From positions 2,232,001 through 2,296,000 of the forward strand of contig AP017895.1 in NCBI GenBank assembly GCA_002355935.1: a stretch of 64,000 nucleotides of DNA, given 5' to 3'. The stretch is from Rothia aeria. GTDB lineage: Bacteria; Actinomycetota; Actinomycetes; Actinomycetales; Micrococcaceae. A model generated the notes under the pieces. That model had not been told where the DNA came from, did not search any database, and saw only the letters and a program-made list of their open reading frames with translations. Below are positions 9,316 through 18,111 of the stretch, piece by piece (the stretch's first letter is position 1; each line of letters starts with the position of its first letter). Made by a program: the position numbers and the translations under genes.

Positions 9316-10053
9316 ATGACTTCCGCTATGACCCGCCGTACCGCACTCACCACGCTGGGCGCAGGCTCCATCGCCGCGTTAACGGCATGTTCCGCATCCC
9401 TCACAACTGCCAATACCGCGGGCACTCATGACTCTAATGGCGCATCTTCAGCAAATAATAATTCAAAAGCCAAGGCATCTGAACGCAGTGACTATTCGGG
9501 CGCAGTGGAATTCAATAGTTATGACACTTCTGCGGGCGAGTATAAACCAGCCACACGAACCTCGCCCCCGCAGAATGTGCCCAAACCCATCAAACCCGAA
9601 AATATGGATGAACACAGCGTGGCCGGGTTATACTCCGCGATAGGTTTCTTCACTACAGCGTTAACCTACGCTTTTGTCACCGGTGATCTTGGCCCGCTTG
9701 ATCATCTCCCCTTCAGTGATACATACACTAACACCTTTAAAAAGCAAATCCGAGAAACCACACAGGAGATGGACGGCGCATGGTTTGAAGAGTTGAAGAT
9801 AGCATTCACTCTTAACACCGCTCAGCCAACTCAGGACGGGGACAACTACAAGTGGCCTGCTAAGTACATCTTTTCTCTGGGTAGTTTCGTGGTGTACCGA
9901 GGAGTTCCGGTAGACCTTCCCCACGACAAGCAATCATCCACAGAGGAAGCTTTGATTACCGCGCAGTATAAAGACGGGCGGTGGATTCTTTCAGAGACCA
10001 ATGACAACGGCGGCGGCAGTTTCGGACCTTCCGGCGGCAACTTCAAAATCTGA
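9316..10053 (+). CDS. DUF6318-like lipoprotein (intact paralogue 1)
   Basis: 245 residues. The N-terminus MTSAMTRRTALTTLG plus lipobox LTAC (Cys near residue 25) indicates a Tat-type lipoprotein signal. After a Ser/Asn-rich linker comes a shared core: YDTSAGEYKPAT, NVPKPIKP, AGLYSAIGFFTTALTYAFVTGDLGPL. This layout resembles DUF6318 lipoproteins of Micrococcaceae (inference). GAGAGGAAA precedes the ATG, and the same ribosome site precedes the paralogue at 61395. Two further paralogues, both broken, lie at 61.4 and 62.3 kb. Role unknown; presumably cell-surface. Confidence 0.75.
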   Translation: MTSAMTRRTALTTLGAGSIAALTACSASLTTANTAGTHDSNGASSANNNSKAKASERSDYSGAVEFNSYDTSAGEYKPATRTSPPQNVPKPIKPENMDEHSVAGLYSAIGFFTTALTYAFVTGDLGPLDHLPFSDTYTNTFKKQIRETTQEMDGAWFEELKIAFTLNTAQPTQDGDNYKWPAKYIFSLGSFVVYRGVPVDLPHDKQSSTEEALITAQYKDGRWILSETNDNGGGSFGPSGGNFKI

Positions 10054-10209
10054 GCCTTTATCCTCCATATCCAGGCTCCCCACATACCTCTGAGCCATTC
10101 AAGGCAGCCCAACGACGCTGCCGCCGGTGGGCAGGCGGTGTGCACCTGCTTGGGTGCGTCGGGCCGTGGCCCCAAAAACCTCTATAGGTGAGGTTCTCTG
10201 GACGGACGA

Positions 10210-10602
10210 CTAAGGGACAAGCCTCGTCAAATCTGGCAGGTGCTCCGCCATGTAGCTGCATAAAATCATGGCGTGGTTACAGTGCTCGTCTTTAGCTGCG
10301 TACAGTAGGGTAATGCGCATATCACCGGTTTCTTTGGCGTTGGCAACAACGCTGCGCATGAGGCTCTGCGCATCAGGGTTTACATCAAGTTCTGCACGGT
10401 AGCGGTGCTTGAATGCCTCAAAACGTTCCGGATTATGCCCGAACTCAATGCGCGCTTGGGTGGAAGGGGCCAGCTCCTTCGCCCATTTGTTCAGGCGGGC
10501 ACGGTCCTTAGTAACTCCGCGCGGCCACAGCCTGTCTACAAGCACACGGTAACCATCATCGGGTGATACTTCTTCATATATACGTTTAATCGTAATATCC
10601 AT
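10210..10602 (-). CDS. DUF488 family protein
   Basis: 130 residues with the DUF488 hallmarks DGYRVLVDRLWPRG at the N-terminus, ELAPS in the centre and ITLLYAAKDEHCNHA near the C-terminus. Members (E. coli YeaO type) have no firm biochemical role. Single gene between a lipoprotein and a small secreted protein gene. Confidence 0.88.
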   Translation of the reverse strand: MDITIKRIYEEVSPDDGYRVLVDRLWPRGVTKDRARLNKWAKELAPSTQARIEFGHNPERFEAFKHRYRAELDVNPDAQSLMRSVVANAKETGDMRITLLYAAKDEHCNHAMILCSYMAEHLPDLTRLVP

Positions 10603-10627
10603 ATTTCCAGCTTATGCAGGATACGCT

Positions 10628-11078
10628 TCACTGTGTACCCCCGCCACTTTTACCGATCGCCTTGGCGCGTGAATACAGGAAAGCGGTGCGTGCCTTATTA
10701 CTGAAGGTAACGGCACGCACCGCCTGGTAGTCAGCATTGAACGGGCCTGCGCCGCCACAGCTGAACGGCGCAGGTGCACTGAGTATGATCTGGGCAACCC
10801 CAGCAGGGGCTGCCACTTTCAAAAGGACGTTAGGGCTGCTCCGTGGGGTGCACCTCAGCGTGCTCACTGGGTGTATCGGTTGCGGCAGCCTCGGGGTTAT
10901 AGCTCGGAAGCGGGTCACGCGTAGGAGCATCACTCGGCACGGCCCACGTGTAGTTGGGTAAGGGTTGTTCATCCGGAGTGGAGGCGGCCAATGCCCCCGT
11001 CGCAAAGACTGCCCCCGTTAGGCTCAAAACGGCAACGGCGCCAGCTCCGATAACAAAGGGGGAGGTGTTCTTCTTCAT
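10628..11078 (-). pseudogene. Small secreted protein, probably frameshifted
   Basis: Unrecognised. MKKNTSPFVIG starts a Sec signal peptide with an ALA cleavage site near residue 31, then a Pro-rich segment ending EVHPTEQP at a TAA (10830). A second frame continues directly as NVLLKVAAPAGVAQIILSAP to a TGA at 10628, with protein-like composition (Cys-Gly-Gly, AVRAVTFSNKARTAFLYSRA). Removing one C from the CCC before the TAA gives one 149-residue protein. This is the only disruption in the window that needs a base removed. Alternatively the gene is genuinely 82 residues and ends at 10830. Confidence 0.55.
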
Positions 11079-11291
11079 GATGGTACTTTCCTGGGGTGTA
11101 TGTAGTTATATGCGGTGAACGCACACCAGCCCGATAGCTGGTTATGCGCCTCTTCACAATACCATGAAGATATACTTTAGATTTAGATTTTGTGGCTAAG
11201 ATCGTTACTTTTCTACCGAAATCGGCACACAGCACTCCCGCTGAAGGGTGAGCGCCCCAATTGTGCTTCCGCAGCGTCATAAAACACACAT

Positions 11292-11362
11292 CTGCCGGGG
11301 TGAAATTTTCGCCGATGAGCACACCATACGATGTGTACACAGCGAAAACCTCACCCCGGCAG
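11292..11362. terminator. Long inverted repeat downstream of lysP
   Basis: 21-bp arms (11292-11312 and 11342-11362, 19 of 21 paired) enclose a 29-base loop that itself contains ACAC/GTGT. On the minus strand it follows the permease stop by 18 bases and leads into a T-rich stretch, so a terminator is likely. The rest of 11079-11379 shows nothing further. Confidence 0.6.
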
Positions 11363-11379
11363 GTTTTCTCGTGACGCAG

Positions 11380-12900
11380 TTATTGCTGCGCTTTAATGGT
11401 GGCAGAATCTATACCACCCACGTCCACTTTCTCCAGCGGGATCAGGCGGTCGCGGGTTACTAGAGCGTGAATGACCCACACCGCTATGAACACCGGCAGA
11501 CCAATATATGAGCTCATCACGCCCGCCCAGTTCCCTTCAAGAATCGCCTCATAGTTCTGCCCACCGATCACCAGCAGGCACATGATGAACGCGATAATCG
11601 GACCCACCGGGAAGAAAGGGGCCACGTAGGGAAGGTCGTTAAGGCTATGCCCCTGCCGCACGTAGGCGCGGCGGAACCTGTAGTGCGCCACCGCAATACC
11701 AACCCACGTGATGAACCCGGCAAGACCCGAGACGTTAACGAGCCACAGGTATGCCGCTTCCTGCGAAATAATGGAGGCAATGAACCCGATGGCTCCCACG
11801 GCGGAAGTTGCCATGAGGGCGGGCATGGGCACACCCCCCTTATTCACCTTGGTGAAAACCTTGGGAGCTTTGCCTTCCTGCGCAAGAGAGAACAGCATAC
11901 GGGCCGAAACGTACAGCCCCGAGTTACCGGCGGAAAGCACGGCGGTAAGGATCACTGCGTTCATCGCTGCGGCAGCGAAGGAAATACCGGCTCGTTCGAA
12001 AATGAGGGTGAAGGGAGAAATGTTAATATCCCCTTCGGCTGCGGTGAGCAGGTTCGGGTCGGTGTAAGGAATGAGGAACCCGATAATCACCATGGCGCCA
12101 ATGTAAAACAGCATGATGCGCCAGAACACGCTGGTGAGCGCGCGCGGCACATCGCGGCGGGGGTTTTTGGACTCCCCGGCGGCAACACCAATCATCTCGG
12201 TGCCTTGGAACGAGAACCCGGCAACCATGAAGATGGAGAAAATAGCGATGGGCCCACCCACAAAAGGAGCGTCACCAGCGGTCCAGTTTGAGACACCCGG
12301 CGATGCCCCTCCGAGAATCCCGAAGATCATGGCGATACCCGCGATCAAGAACACGATAACGGTGACCACTTTAATAGTGGCGAGCCAGAATTCGCCTTCA
12401 CCATAGGCTTTGGCGGACAGGGCGTTCAGCCCCGTCAAGAGAACTAAGAAGGTACCTGCCCACACCCACGAGGGAGTCTCCGGCAGCCAATACTTCATCA
12501 CTTCACCGACCGCCACGAGCTCGGTCGCGACGGTAATCGCCCAGTTAAACCAGTAATTCCACCCCATGGTGAACCCAAAGGATGATGAAACGTAACGGGT
12601 TGCATAGGTTTGAAACGAACCCGGGACGGGCAGATGCGCTGCCATCTCACCCAGAGACTGCATGAGGAACAGCACCATAATGCCGATCAGCCCGTAAGCA
12701 ACGATAGCACCGCCCGGCCCTGTGGTAGAGATCGTTTTGCCGGAGGCCACGAACAAGCCGGTGCCAATGGCTCCGCCGATGGCGATCATCTGTAGGTGAC
12801 GCGCCGAAAGACCGCGTTTTAGCTCCGTTTCTTCGGGGCTGTTCGCCGCTTTTTCTTCGGATGTGGGGACATATTTTTCTTCCTTGTTGGTCCCGCGCAT
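11380..12900 (-). CDS. lysP: LysP-like amino acid permease (APC superfamily)
   Basis: Twelve-helix proton-coupled importer of the AAT group, closest in appearance to E. coli lysine permease LysP. Seen: LKRGLSARHLQMIAIGGAIG at the first helix, GPGGAIVAYGLIG, GWNYWFNWAITVA, FSFQGTEMIGVAAGES, AVLSAGNSGLY and HYRFRRAYVRQGH, all positions conserved in LysP. 506 residues from the ATG 12900, chosen because GGGG lies 8 bases upstream; a GTG at 12909 is the alternative. Lysine specificity is inferred. Divergent from azlC. Confidence 0.88.
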   Translation of the reverse strand: MRGTNKEEKYVPTSEEKAANSPEETELKRGLSARHLQMIAIGGAIGTGLFVASGKTISTTGPGGAIVAYGLIGIMVLFLMQSLGEMAAHLPVPGSFQTYATRYVSSSFGFTMGWNYWFNWAITVATELVAVGEVMKYWLPETPSWVWAGTFLVLLTGLNALSAKAYGEGEFWLATIKVVTVIVFLIAGIAMIFGILGGASPGVSNWTAGDAPFVGGPIAIFSIFMVAGFSFQGTEMIGVAAGESKNPRRDVPRALTSVFWRIMLFYIGAMVIIGFLIPYTDPNLLTAAEGDINISPFTLIFERAGISFAAAAMNAVILTAVLSAGNSGLYVSARMLFSLAQEGKAPKVFTKVNKGGVPMPALMATSAVGAIGFIASIISQEAAYLWLVNVSGLAGFITWVGIAVAHYRFRRAYVRQGHSLNDLPYVAPFFPVGPIIAFIMCLLVIGGQNYEAILEGNWAGVMSSYIGLPVFIAVWVIHALVTRDRLIPLEKVDVGGIDSATIKAQQ

Positions 12901-13135
12901 GGCAAACACCCCGATCGGTGGCGGGGTGCGGCGACGCGGCGAAAAATCATCTTTAGAAAAACTAATGCGACATAAGTTTTTCTTATTTAGTCCCCTATTC
13001 TACTCCCCCGCCGGCGCCCGCCGCCACCGGAATTTTTCGCAAACACTCCGAAGGCAGCAAAGCTCCAACTCACACTGGGCATACTCTTGCGCTAGGATAT
13101 TCGAAGACTCATTTTCACTCTTGCTGAGAGGCACC

Positions 13136-14011
13136 ATGAAAGATACCGCGAAGGAAACAAGCGACGCAGAACATTACGCCGCGATCGGTCATAACCCTAC
13201 CGAGAGCGGCTTCAAACAGGCTTTACGGGCATCCAGCGTGGTGCTTGCAAGTTTCGTGGTGTTGGGGTTAGGTTTGGGCGTTATTATTAGTGCTCACCAT
13301 TTACCGTGGTGGCTTGCGCCCGCAATATCCCTCATCGTTTATGCCGGTTCCGTCGAGTTCCTGGTGGTAGAAATGATCGCAACCGGGGCCAGTGTAGGTG
13401 CTATCGGCTTCACAACTCTGCTCGTGAACTCCCGCCACCTGGTGTACGGTATTTCCTTCCCGCTGCAGAATGTGAAGGGTTTCTGGGCGAAGCTCTACGC
13501 CATATACACGCTCTGCGACGAATCCTACGCGCTCAACACCGGCCCCGACCGGAATACGCTCTCTCACGCACGTATTCTATGGGTGAGTACATTCCTGCAC
13601 ATCAGCTGGGTGGCAGGAACAACCGCCGGATTCTTTATTGGCGCATCGTTTCTGAGCCACCTTGAGGGTATGGATTTCGCCATGACGGCGCTGTTTACGA
13701 TCCTCGCGATTGATGCTTACCGCGCTCAACGGGATAATGTCACGGCTCTTCTCACGTTGTTCTCTGGCGCGGTGGGTATTATCCTGGCACCCGGTTCCAT
13801 GCTTCTGGTGTCGATGGGAACCTACACTGCCCTGCTGATAGTACGGTTCTTTATCGCAAAATCACGGGGAACACTACCAGAACACCAGATACCCGCCCCA
13901 GAGAATAACACAGCAGTGACGGCTGCCGAAGACAGCACGACAGATCAGGTGAAAACCTCAAGCCTCACATTCACTCACCACAACGACCCGCAGGAGAACC
14001 CCCATGATTAA
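13136..14011 (+). CDS. azlC: AzlC-like branched-chain amino acid exporter, large subunit (copy 1)
   Basis: AzlC-family membrane protein of 291 residues with about six hydrophobic helices. Typical features are AGSVEFLVVEMI in the second or third helix, NSRHLVYG, and LAIDAYRA. Start ATG 13136 follows GAGAGG by 5 bases. The frame is open further upstream, but that part is not protein-like. Its 3' end overlaps azlD by 8 bases. The C-terminal 45 residues are a polar tail. AzlC/AzlD pairs export branched-chain amino acids or their analogues. Confidence 0.92.
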   Translation: MKDTAKETSDAEHYAAIGHNPTESGFKQALRASSVVLASFVVLGLGLGVIISAHHLPWWLAPAISLIVYAGSVEFLVVEMIATGASVGAIGFTTLLVNSRHLVYGISFPLQNVKGFWAKLYAIYTLCDESYALNTGPDRNTLSHARILWVSTFLHISWVAGTTAGFFIGASFLSHLEGMDFAMTALFTILAIDAYRAQRDNVTALLTLFSGAVGIILAPGSMLLVSMGTYTALLIVRFFIAKSRGTLPEHQIPAPENNTAVTAAEDSTTDQVKTSSLTFTHHNDPQENPHD

Positions 14012-14342
14012 CGGCCACATCGATAGCGGCTATATTATCAGCGCTGTTCTGGTGGCGGCGGCTGTAACCTTTGTTCTGCGGGTGCTCCCCTTTGGTCTCA
14101 AAAAAGCCCTCGCGGGTTCTGAGGTTTTGGATGCGCTCAGCCACTGGATTCCCCTCGGGGCCGTAGCGCTTCTGGCGATCTACGCGGTGAGCCGTATTGA
14201 TTTTTCATCCACGCACACCGCGGTTCCCTATCTTGCCGGATTTGTGGTGACGGCGCTCGTGCACCTGTGGAAGAAGAATATGGTGTACAGCATGATCGCC
14301 GGTACCGCCACCTGCGTTATTCTCATTAACTGGGTTTTCTAG
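14004..14342 (+). CDS. azlD: AzlD-like small exporter subunit
   Basis: 112 residues, four hydrophobic helices, with the AzlD pattern TFVLRVLPF and ALSHWIPLGAVALLAIYA. The start overlaps the end of the first azlC, which implies translational coupling. It is the only AzlD between two AzlC copies. Confidence 0.92.
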   Translation: MINGHIDSGYIISAVLVAAAVTFVLRVLPFGLKKALAGSEVLDALSHWIPLGAVALLAIYAVSRIDFSSTHTAVPYLAGFVVTALVHLWKKNMVYSMIAGTATCVILINWVF

Positions 14343-14351
14343 GGGTATAGC

Positions 14352-15302
14352 ATGTCTGAAAGATCTTCACGCCCCAGCCGTCACCTTAGGGACACATCGC
14401 AGCAAACCAGCAACGAACAGGTTCTCGATATTATCGCCTCCGCGGGTCTGGCGACCAGCAGCATCCCGGTGGTGCAGGAACGCGAGCAGGCTTTACATGC
14501 AGGTGGTACCCACAGTGTCGAGCTCCGCCGCACTGGCGAGAGCGGATTTCGTGAGGCAATGCGTGCTGCATCCCTTGTGATGCTGGGCCTGTTTTTCGTG
14601 GGAATTGGGCTCGGTGTTGTGATACACAGCCTGGGTTTTCCCTGGTGGCTTGCACCCCTGCTTCCGGGAGTTTTATTCGCCGGGTCGGTAGAGTTCGTAT
14701 TGCTGACGATGATGACGGCGGGTGCCTCGCTGGTATCCGTTGCGGTCATGACGTTGCTCATTAATTCACGCCACCTCATGTACGGGCTGTCCTACCCTAT
14801 CGAACGTGTGCACGGCTCTCTCGCCAAGTTTTACACTGTCTACACACTTATTGACGAGGCTTTTGCGCTCAACAGCGGGCCGGAACGGCATGCGCTGAGA
14901 GGGTCACGCATTCTGTGGATTCATGCGGGAATGCATATGAGCGTTATCCTCAGTTCCACACTCGGGTTCTTCTTGGGGTCGAGTTTTCTGGCGCATCTTG
15001 AGGGGTTCGATTTCGTGATGACCGCGCTCTTTACGGTACTTGCCCTTGATGCCTACCGCGCTAACCCCGATAAGCTCACGGTGCTTTTCTCGGTGATTGC
15101 GGCGGTGCTGGCGTTGATTATTGCCCCGGGGTCTATGCTCCTGGTGGCGATGGCAGTGTATATGGCGCTTCTTATGGGGCGTTATGCGGCGGCGAAGAAA
15201 CGCGGTTCTCTGCCTCAACATATGCTGGTTGCCGACGACCCGACGCGCAGCCGCGCGGCACGCGATCGTGTAGAAGAGAGTCCGCACGAACCAGCGCAAT
15301 AG
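14352..15302 (+). CDS. AzlC-like permease, second copy in the operon
   Basis: 316 residues. A cytoplasmic polar extension of about 65 residues precedes an AzlC core clearly paralogous to the gene at 13136: AGSVEFVLLTMM, NSRHLMYGLSYPIERV, SFLAHLEGFDFVMTALFTV and LALDAYRA align directly. It starts 9 bases after azlD. Whether both large subunits share the single AzlD or form separate exporters cannot be told from sequence. Confidence 0.88.
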   Translation: MSERSSRPSRHLRDTSQQTSNEQVLDIIASAGLATSSIPVVQEREQALHAGGTHSVELRRTGESGFREAMRAASLVMLGLFFVGIGLGVVIHSLGFPWWLAPLLPGVLFAGSVEFVLLTMMTAGASLVSVAVMTLLINSRHLMYGLSYPIERVHGSLAKFYTVYTLIDEAFALNSGPERHALRGSRILWIHAGMHMSVILSSTLGFFLGSSFLAHLEGFDFVMTALFTVLALDAYRANPDKLTVLFSVIAAVLALIIAPGSMLLVAMAVYMALLMGRYAAAKKRGSLPQHMLVADDPTRSRAARDRVEESPHEPAQ

Positions 15303-15322
15303 TTTCAAACGGCAGAACAAAG

Positions 15323-15360
15323 CAGGCACCACGGCACGGAAAAACCGGGCATGGTGCCTG
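15323..15360. terminator. Hairpin between convergent azl operon and tpx
   Basis: CAGGCACCACGGCACGG pairs with CCGGGCATGGTGCCTG with small mismatches around a 5-base A loop. No U-run follows, but the position between convergent 3' ends supports termination. Confidence 0.6.
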
Positions 15361-15380
15361 CCTGATAGGCTCAGCTGCGT

Positions 15381-15881
15381 TTACTTAACAGCTGCGAGCG
15401 CTGCTTCGTAATTGGGTTCGTTGGTGATTTCGGGAACGAGCTCGGTGTACACTACCTCACCGGCAGGGTTCACGACTACCACGGCACGCGCCAGCAGAGC
15501 CTCAAGCGGCCCGTCGGTCATTGTCACGCCGAAGTCCTGCCCGAAGGATGAGCGGAATGCGGAGGTGGCAATAACGTTCTCAATCCCCTCAGCAGCGCAG
15601 AAGCGGCCAATGGCGAACGGAAGGTCGTTCGAGACGCACAGCACCACAGTATTGTCTAGTGCGGCAGCATCCTTATTGAAGGTGCGTACGGAGGTTGCGC
15701 ACACGCCGGTATCGACGGAGGGGAAGATATTCAGAATAATGTTCTTGCCCGCAAAATCGGTGCCGGTGATCGTGTTCAGCTCAGCCCCAAGCACCTCGAA
15801 CGCGGGAGCTTTGGTGCCCACTGCGGGCAGCTCGCCGATGGTGTTGACGGGGGTTTCTTCATGAAAAGTAATTTTAGCCAT
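15381..15881 (-). CDS. tpx: Thiol peroxidase Tpx (atypical 2-Cys peroxiredoxin)
   Basis: 166 residues. The peroxidatic Cys lies in FPSVDTGVCATSVRTFN and the resolving Cys in GRFCAAEGIENV, the spacing of Tpx enzymes that reduce hydroperoxides with thioredoxin. GTKAPAF and TELVPEITNEPNYEAAL complete the family pattern. The ATG at 15881 is the expected start (MAKITFH). Single gene. Confidence 0.95.
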   Translation of the reverse strand: MAKITFHEETPVNTIGELPAVGTKAPAFEVLGAELNTITGTDFAGKNIILNIFPSVDTGVCATSVRTFNKDAAALDNTVVLCVSNDLPFAIGRFCAAEGIENVIATSAFRSSFGQDFGVTMTDGPLEALLARAVVVVNPAGEVVYTELVPEITNEPNYEAALAAVK

Positions 15882-16130
15882 GCATCAATTGTCGCCCAGT
15901 GCCGGGGCCAGCGCAAGAATGCAGTCAGGACCCGTGACGGATGTGCCCCTCCGATGCGGTTAAGACCCGGGCTTTCTTGCTGTGCCGCGGCTGCACCTGC
16001 TGCACGTGGCGTCATTCACAGTCTCCCTTAGATCGCCGCCGCTGCACTGAAGGCACCCGAGGTTCCTGTCACCGTCCGGTTCTCTCACGTGAGTGTTCAG
16101 GTATCCTATGTGTATCCCGCAGGCGGCGAA

Positions 16131-16195
16131 CCAAACGTGCAAGTGCACGCTCACGCGGCTACGGTGCACGTTTGGCAGGGGCACGAAGGTGCCCC
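16131..16195. other. Two adjacent hairpin-forming inverted repeats in the 15882-16276 gap
   Basis: CCAAACGTGCA (16131) pairs exactly with TGCACGTTTGG (16165), and GGGGCAC (16178) with GTGCCCC (16189). They lie 80-140 bases before a lipoprotein start, in a 395-base gap without a convincing gene. A structured 5' leader or a terminator for upstream transcripts are both possible. Confidence 0.4.
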
Positions 16196-16276
16196 CGTAC
16201 CGGCCCCAGCCCCTGTGCCCGGGCTAGCCGAAAATTTAATAGTCTTGACCCCACGCCGAGAACAGAGAAACACCTC

Positions 16277-17017
16277 ATGAAGCCAACCGCATATCAGACT
16301 TTTATCCTCTGTGCCCTAGCCACAGCAGCCCTCGCAGGGTGCAGTAGCGGAACGTCCGTGAACCCGCGGGCGGGGGCCAGTGCATCGGCTTCCGCAACAG
16401 CAACAGCGCCCGATACGGATAATGCCTCCCCCAGCAGCAGTACCAAGCCAAAACCCGCGAGTATTACGCCCAGCACCTTACCTCCTCCTACTGTGGTGAC
16501 CATCCCGGCCGCCGATGGTGGCGGCAGCTCCTCTAACGGTAACCGTGTGGTGCAGAACGTTCCCGCTCAGGCGCACGCGAAGGCCGGCACAACAGGTGTT
16601 CCTACGGGGGTGCAAAGCTGGGCTACCGATAAGCACGGTGCGGTTTCGTTCCTCACCCCTACCGGCAATATTGGGTGCGATGTGATCTCCGGTGATTCGA
16701 TGGTGGTGTGTATGCTCAAGGAATCCCAGTGGACGGAGAAGGTAGACAGCCCCGGTATCGACCCGAAGACCGGTAAACCTGTGCAACGCCGCGCGTTCCA
16801 GTTGCAGCTTAAAGCCGATGGGTCGTCACAGGTCACGGCCCCGGGCGGTGTGAATGGGGCCATGGGCAACCGCTCATCCACAAAAACCCTGCAATACGGG
16901 CAGATGCTGCACGTGGGCACATTTGTTTGCGCCTCCGAACAAAACGGGGTGACCTGCTGGAATCACACTACCGGGCACGGGGTGTTCCTCAACCGCACCG
17001 AGCACATCACCTTTTAA
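16277..17017 (+). CDS. Lipoprotein with DUF6636-like C-terminal domain
   Basis: 247-codon frame. The lipoprotein signal peptide ends in LAGC (Cys near 20). A Ser/Thr/Pro-rich linker of about 90 residues follows, then a domain with SFLTPTGNIGCDV, four further cysteines, TLQYGQMLHVGTFVC, and GVTCWNHTTGHGVFLNR. That pattern (NIGC, YG, GVTC.N..GHGF) resembles the DUF6636 family of secreted actinobacterial proteins; the link is from memory. Start ATG 16277 has no strong ribosome site. The next lipoprotein gene follows 80 bases later on the same strand. Confidence 0.7.
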   Translation: MKPTAYQTFILCALATAALAGCSSGTSVNPRAGASASASATATAPDTDNASPSSSTKPKPASITPSTLPPPTVVTIPAADGGGSSSNGNRVVQNVPAQAHAKAGTTGVPTGVQSWATDKHGAVSFLTPTGNIGCDVISGDSMVVCMLKESQWTEKVDSPGIDPKTGKPVQRRAFQLQLKADGSSQVTAPGGVNGAMGNRSSTKTLQYGQMLHVGTFVCASEQNGVTCWNHTTGHGVFLNRTEHITF

Positions 17018-17097
17018 CTTTGGGTGCGCCCCGGCCGCTGGCCCCGGCGCACCGCACAAGAGTACACCGATTTATTACCCCTGATTGGAGTTGAACC

Positions 17098-17787
17098 TTG
17101 CGACCAACCGTCACAAAAATCGCTATCCCTGCCGCCGTGGCGGCGCTTACTCTCACAGCCTGCGGCAACCCGTTTGGTGCCTCCACCGAGTCGAAAAGCA
17201 CTAAAAGCAGCGGCTCTTCCTCCAGCAGCTCGGCTCAGGTGTCGCATTCCTCGTCGTCATCAGCAGCGTCAGCGGCCACCAGCAGTGCCTCGCCTTCGTC
17301 TTCCCCGTCGGTGGTGACGGTCACCGCAACTCCTGAGCCGACCCCCAGCACGGTGACGGTGTACGCGAGCCCGGATAAGAGCAGTTCTTCGCCGTCATCT
17401 TCGTCCTCAAGCAGCGGTAAGGCAAAAGCCGGGGCACCCACCAGCGGGCAGCAGGCGCTAGAGCAGAACAAGTCGAAGCTACGCGGCGGCTACACATGGA
17501 CTATGTCCCTATCGGATACCTCAAACTATGATGCGAATGTTGAGCTGTCGTGGATTGTGGTGGGTGCCCAGGGCGGTACCGACGGCCCGTATCATATTAT
17601 GCTGTTCCACTACGGCGAGTACTTGGGAACCGGAACTTACGACCCCCTGTATGGGAAGCCTAATGTTTCGCGTACCGCCGCCAACCAGATTTCGGCCACG
17701 CACAGCGCCGATAAGGCTTCGTTCACCTGGGACGATTCTCAGGGGAAGATCGTCATGAGCGGCCACCTGCCCACCGTTAATGGGTAG
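17098..17787 (+). CDS. Ser-rich lipoprotein, LppP/LprE-like C-terminal domain
   Basis: 229 residues from a TTG start at 17098, fixed by GGAG 9 bases upstream and by the signal peptide that begins there. Lipobox LTAC places the lipid Cys near residue 22. A long Ser-rich linker (about residues 28-115) precedes a globular domain with VELSWIVVGAQGGTDGPYHI and LFHYGEYLGTGT. This resembles the mycobacterial LppP/LprE domain (moderate certainty). Function unknown. Confidence 0.65.
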   Translation: MRPTVTKIAIPAAVAALTLTACGNPFGASTESKSTKSSGSSSSSSAQVSHSSSSSAASAATSSASPSSSPSVVTVTATPEPTPSTVTVYASPDKSSSSPSSSSSSSGKAKAGAPTSGQQALEQNKSKLRGGYTWTMSLSDTSNYDANVELSWIVVGAQGGTDGPYHIMLFHYGEYLGTGTYDPLYGKPNVSRTAANQISATHSADKASFTWDDSQGKIVMSGHLPTVNG

Positions 17788-17810
17788 ACCGAAGCGGGGT
17801 GCACACATCA

Positions 17811-17865
17811 AAAAGCCGGGCCCGCGTCCTTCCCCAACGGTGGGGTGGATGCGGGCCCGGCTTGG
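17811..17865. terminator. Strong bidirectional terminator
   Basis: AAGCCGGGCCCGC (17813) pairs perfectly with GCGGGCCCGGCTT (to 17863), with an inner CCCC/GGGG pair. AAAAA at the left gives a U-run for the minus-strand microprotein transcript. Confidence 0.85.
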
Positions 17866-17881
17866 CATGTTCACAGCGTAA

Positions 17882-17965
17882 TTAGTTAGCGCCGATGAAG
17901 CCCTTCTTCTTAAGGATCACGAATGCAACTGCGCCAATGAGTGCAATAACAATAAGCTTCTTCAT
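17882..17965 (-). CDS. 27-residue single-helix membrane microprotein
   Basis: Below usual gene-calling size. ATG at 17965 follows GAAAGGAAAACC on the minus strand, an excellent ribosome site. The product MKKLIVIALIGAVAFVILKK continues with KGFIGAN: two Lys, a hydrophobic helix of about 15 residues, three Lys, and a short tail. A strong terminator lies 20 bases after the stop. This resembles the very small DLW-39-like membrane proteins of Actinobacteria, but the DLW motif is absent. Role unknown. Confidence 0.65.
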   Translation of the reverse strand: MKKLIVIALIGAVAFVILKKKGFIGAN

Positions 17966-18111
17966 GGTTTTCCTTTCGTCGGCACCGGGTAGCGGCCTAA
18001 TCCGCAACGGGTACGGTGCCCCCTTGCACATTTTAGCGTAGAACGGCGAGCTTTACGGCGTATTTGTACGCTCATATAGCTGTGAATAGGCTGGATATGG
18101 GAGAATGCCGT

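Noticed and set aside
15960-16280. Short frames on both strands in the gap before the 16277 lipoprotein
   Set aside because: No ribosome sites, overlapping hairpins, and no credible composition.
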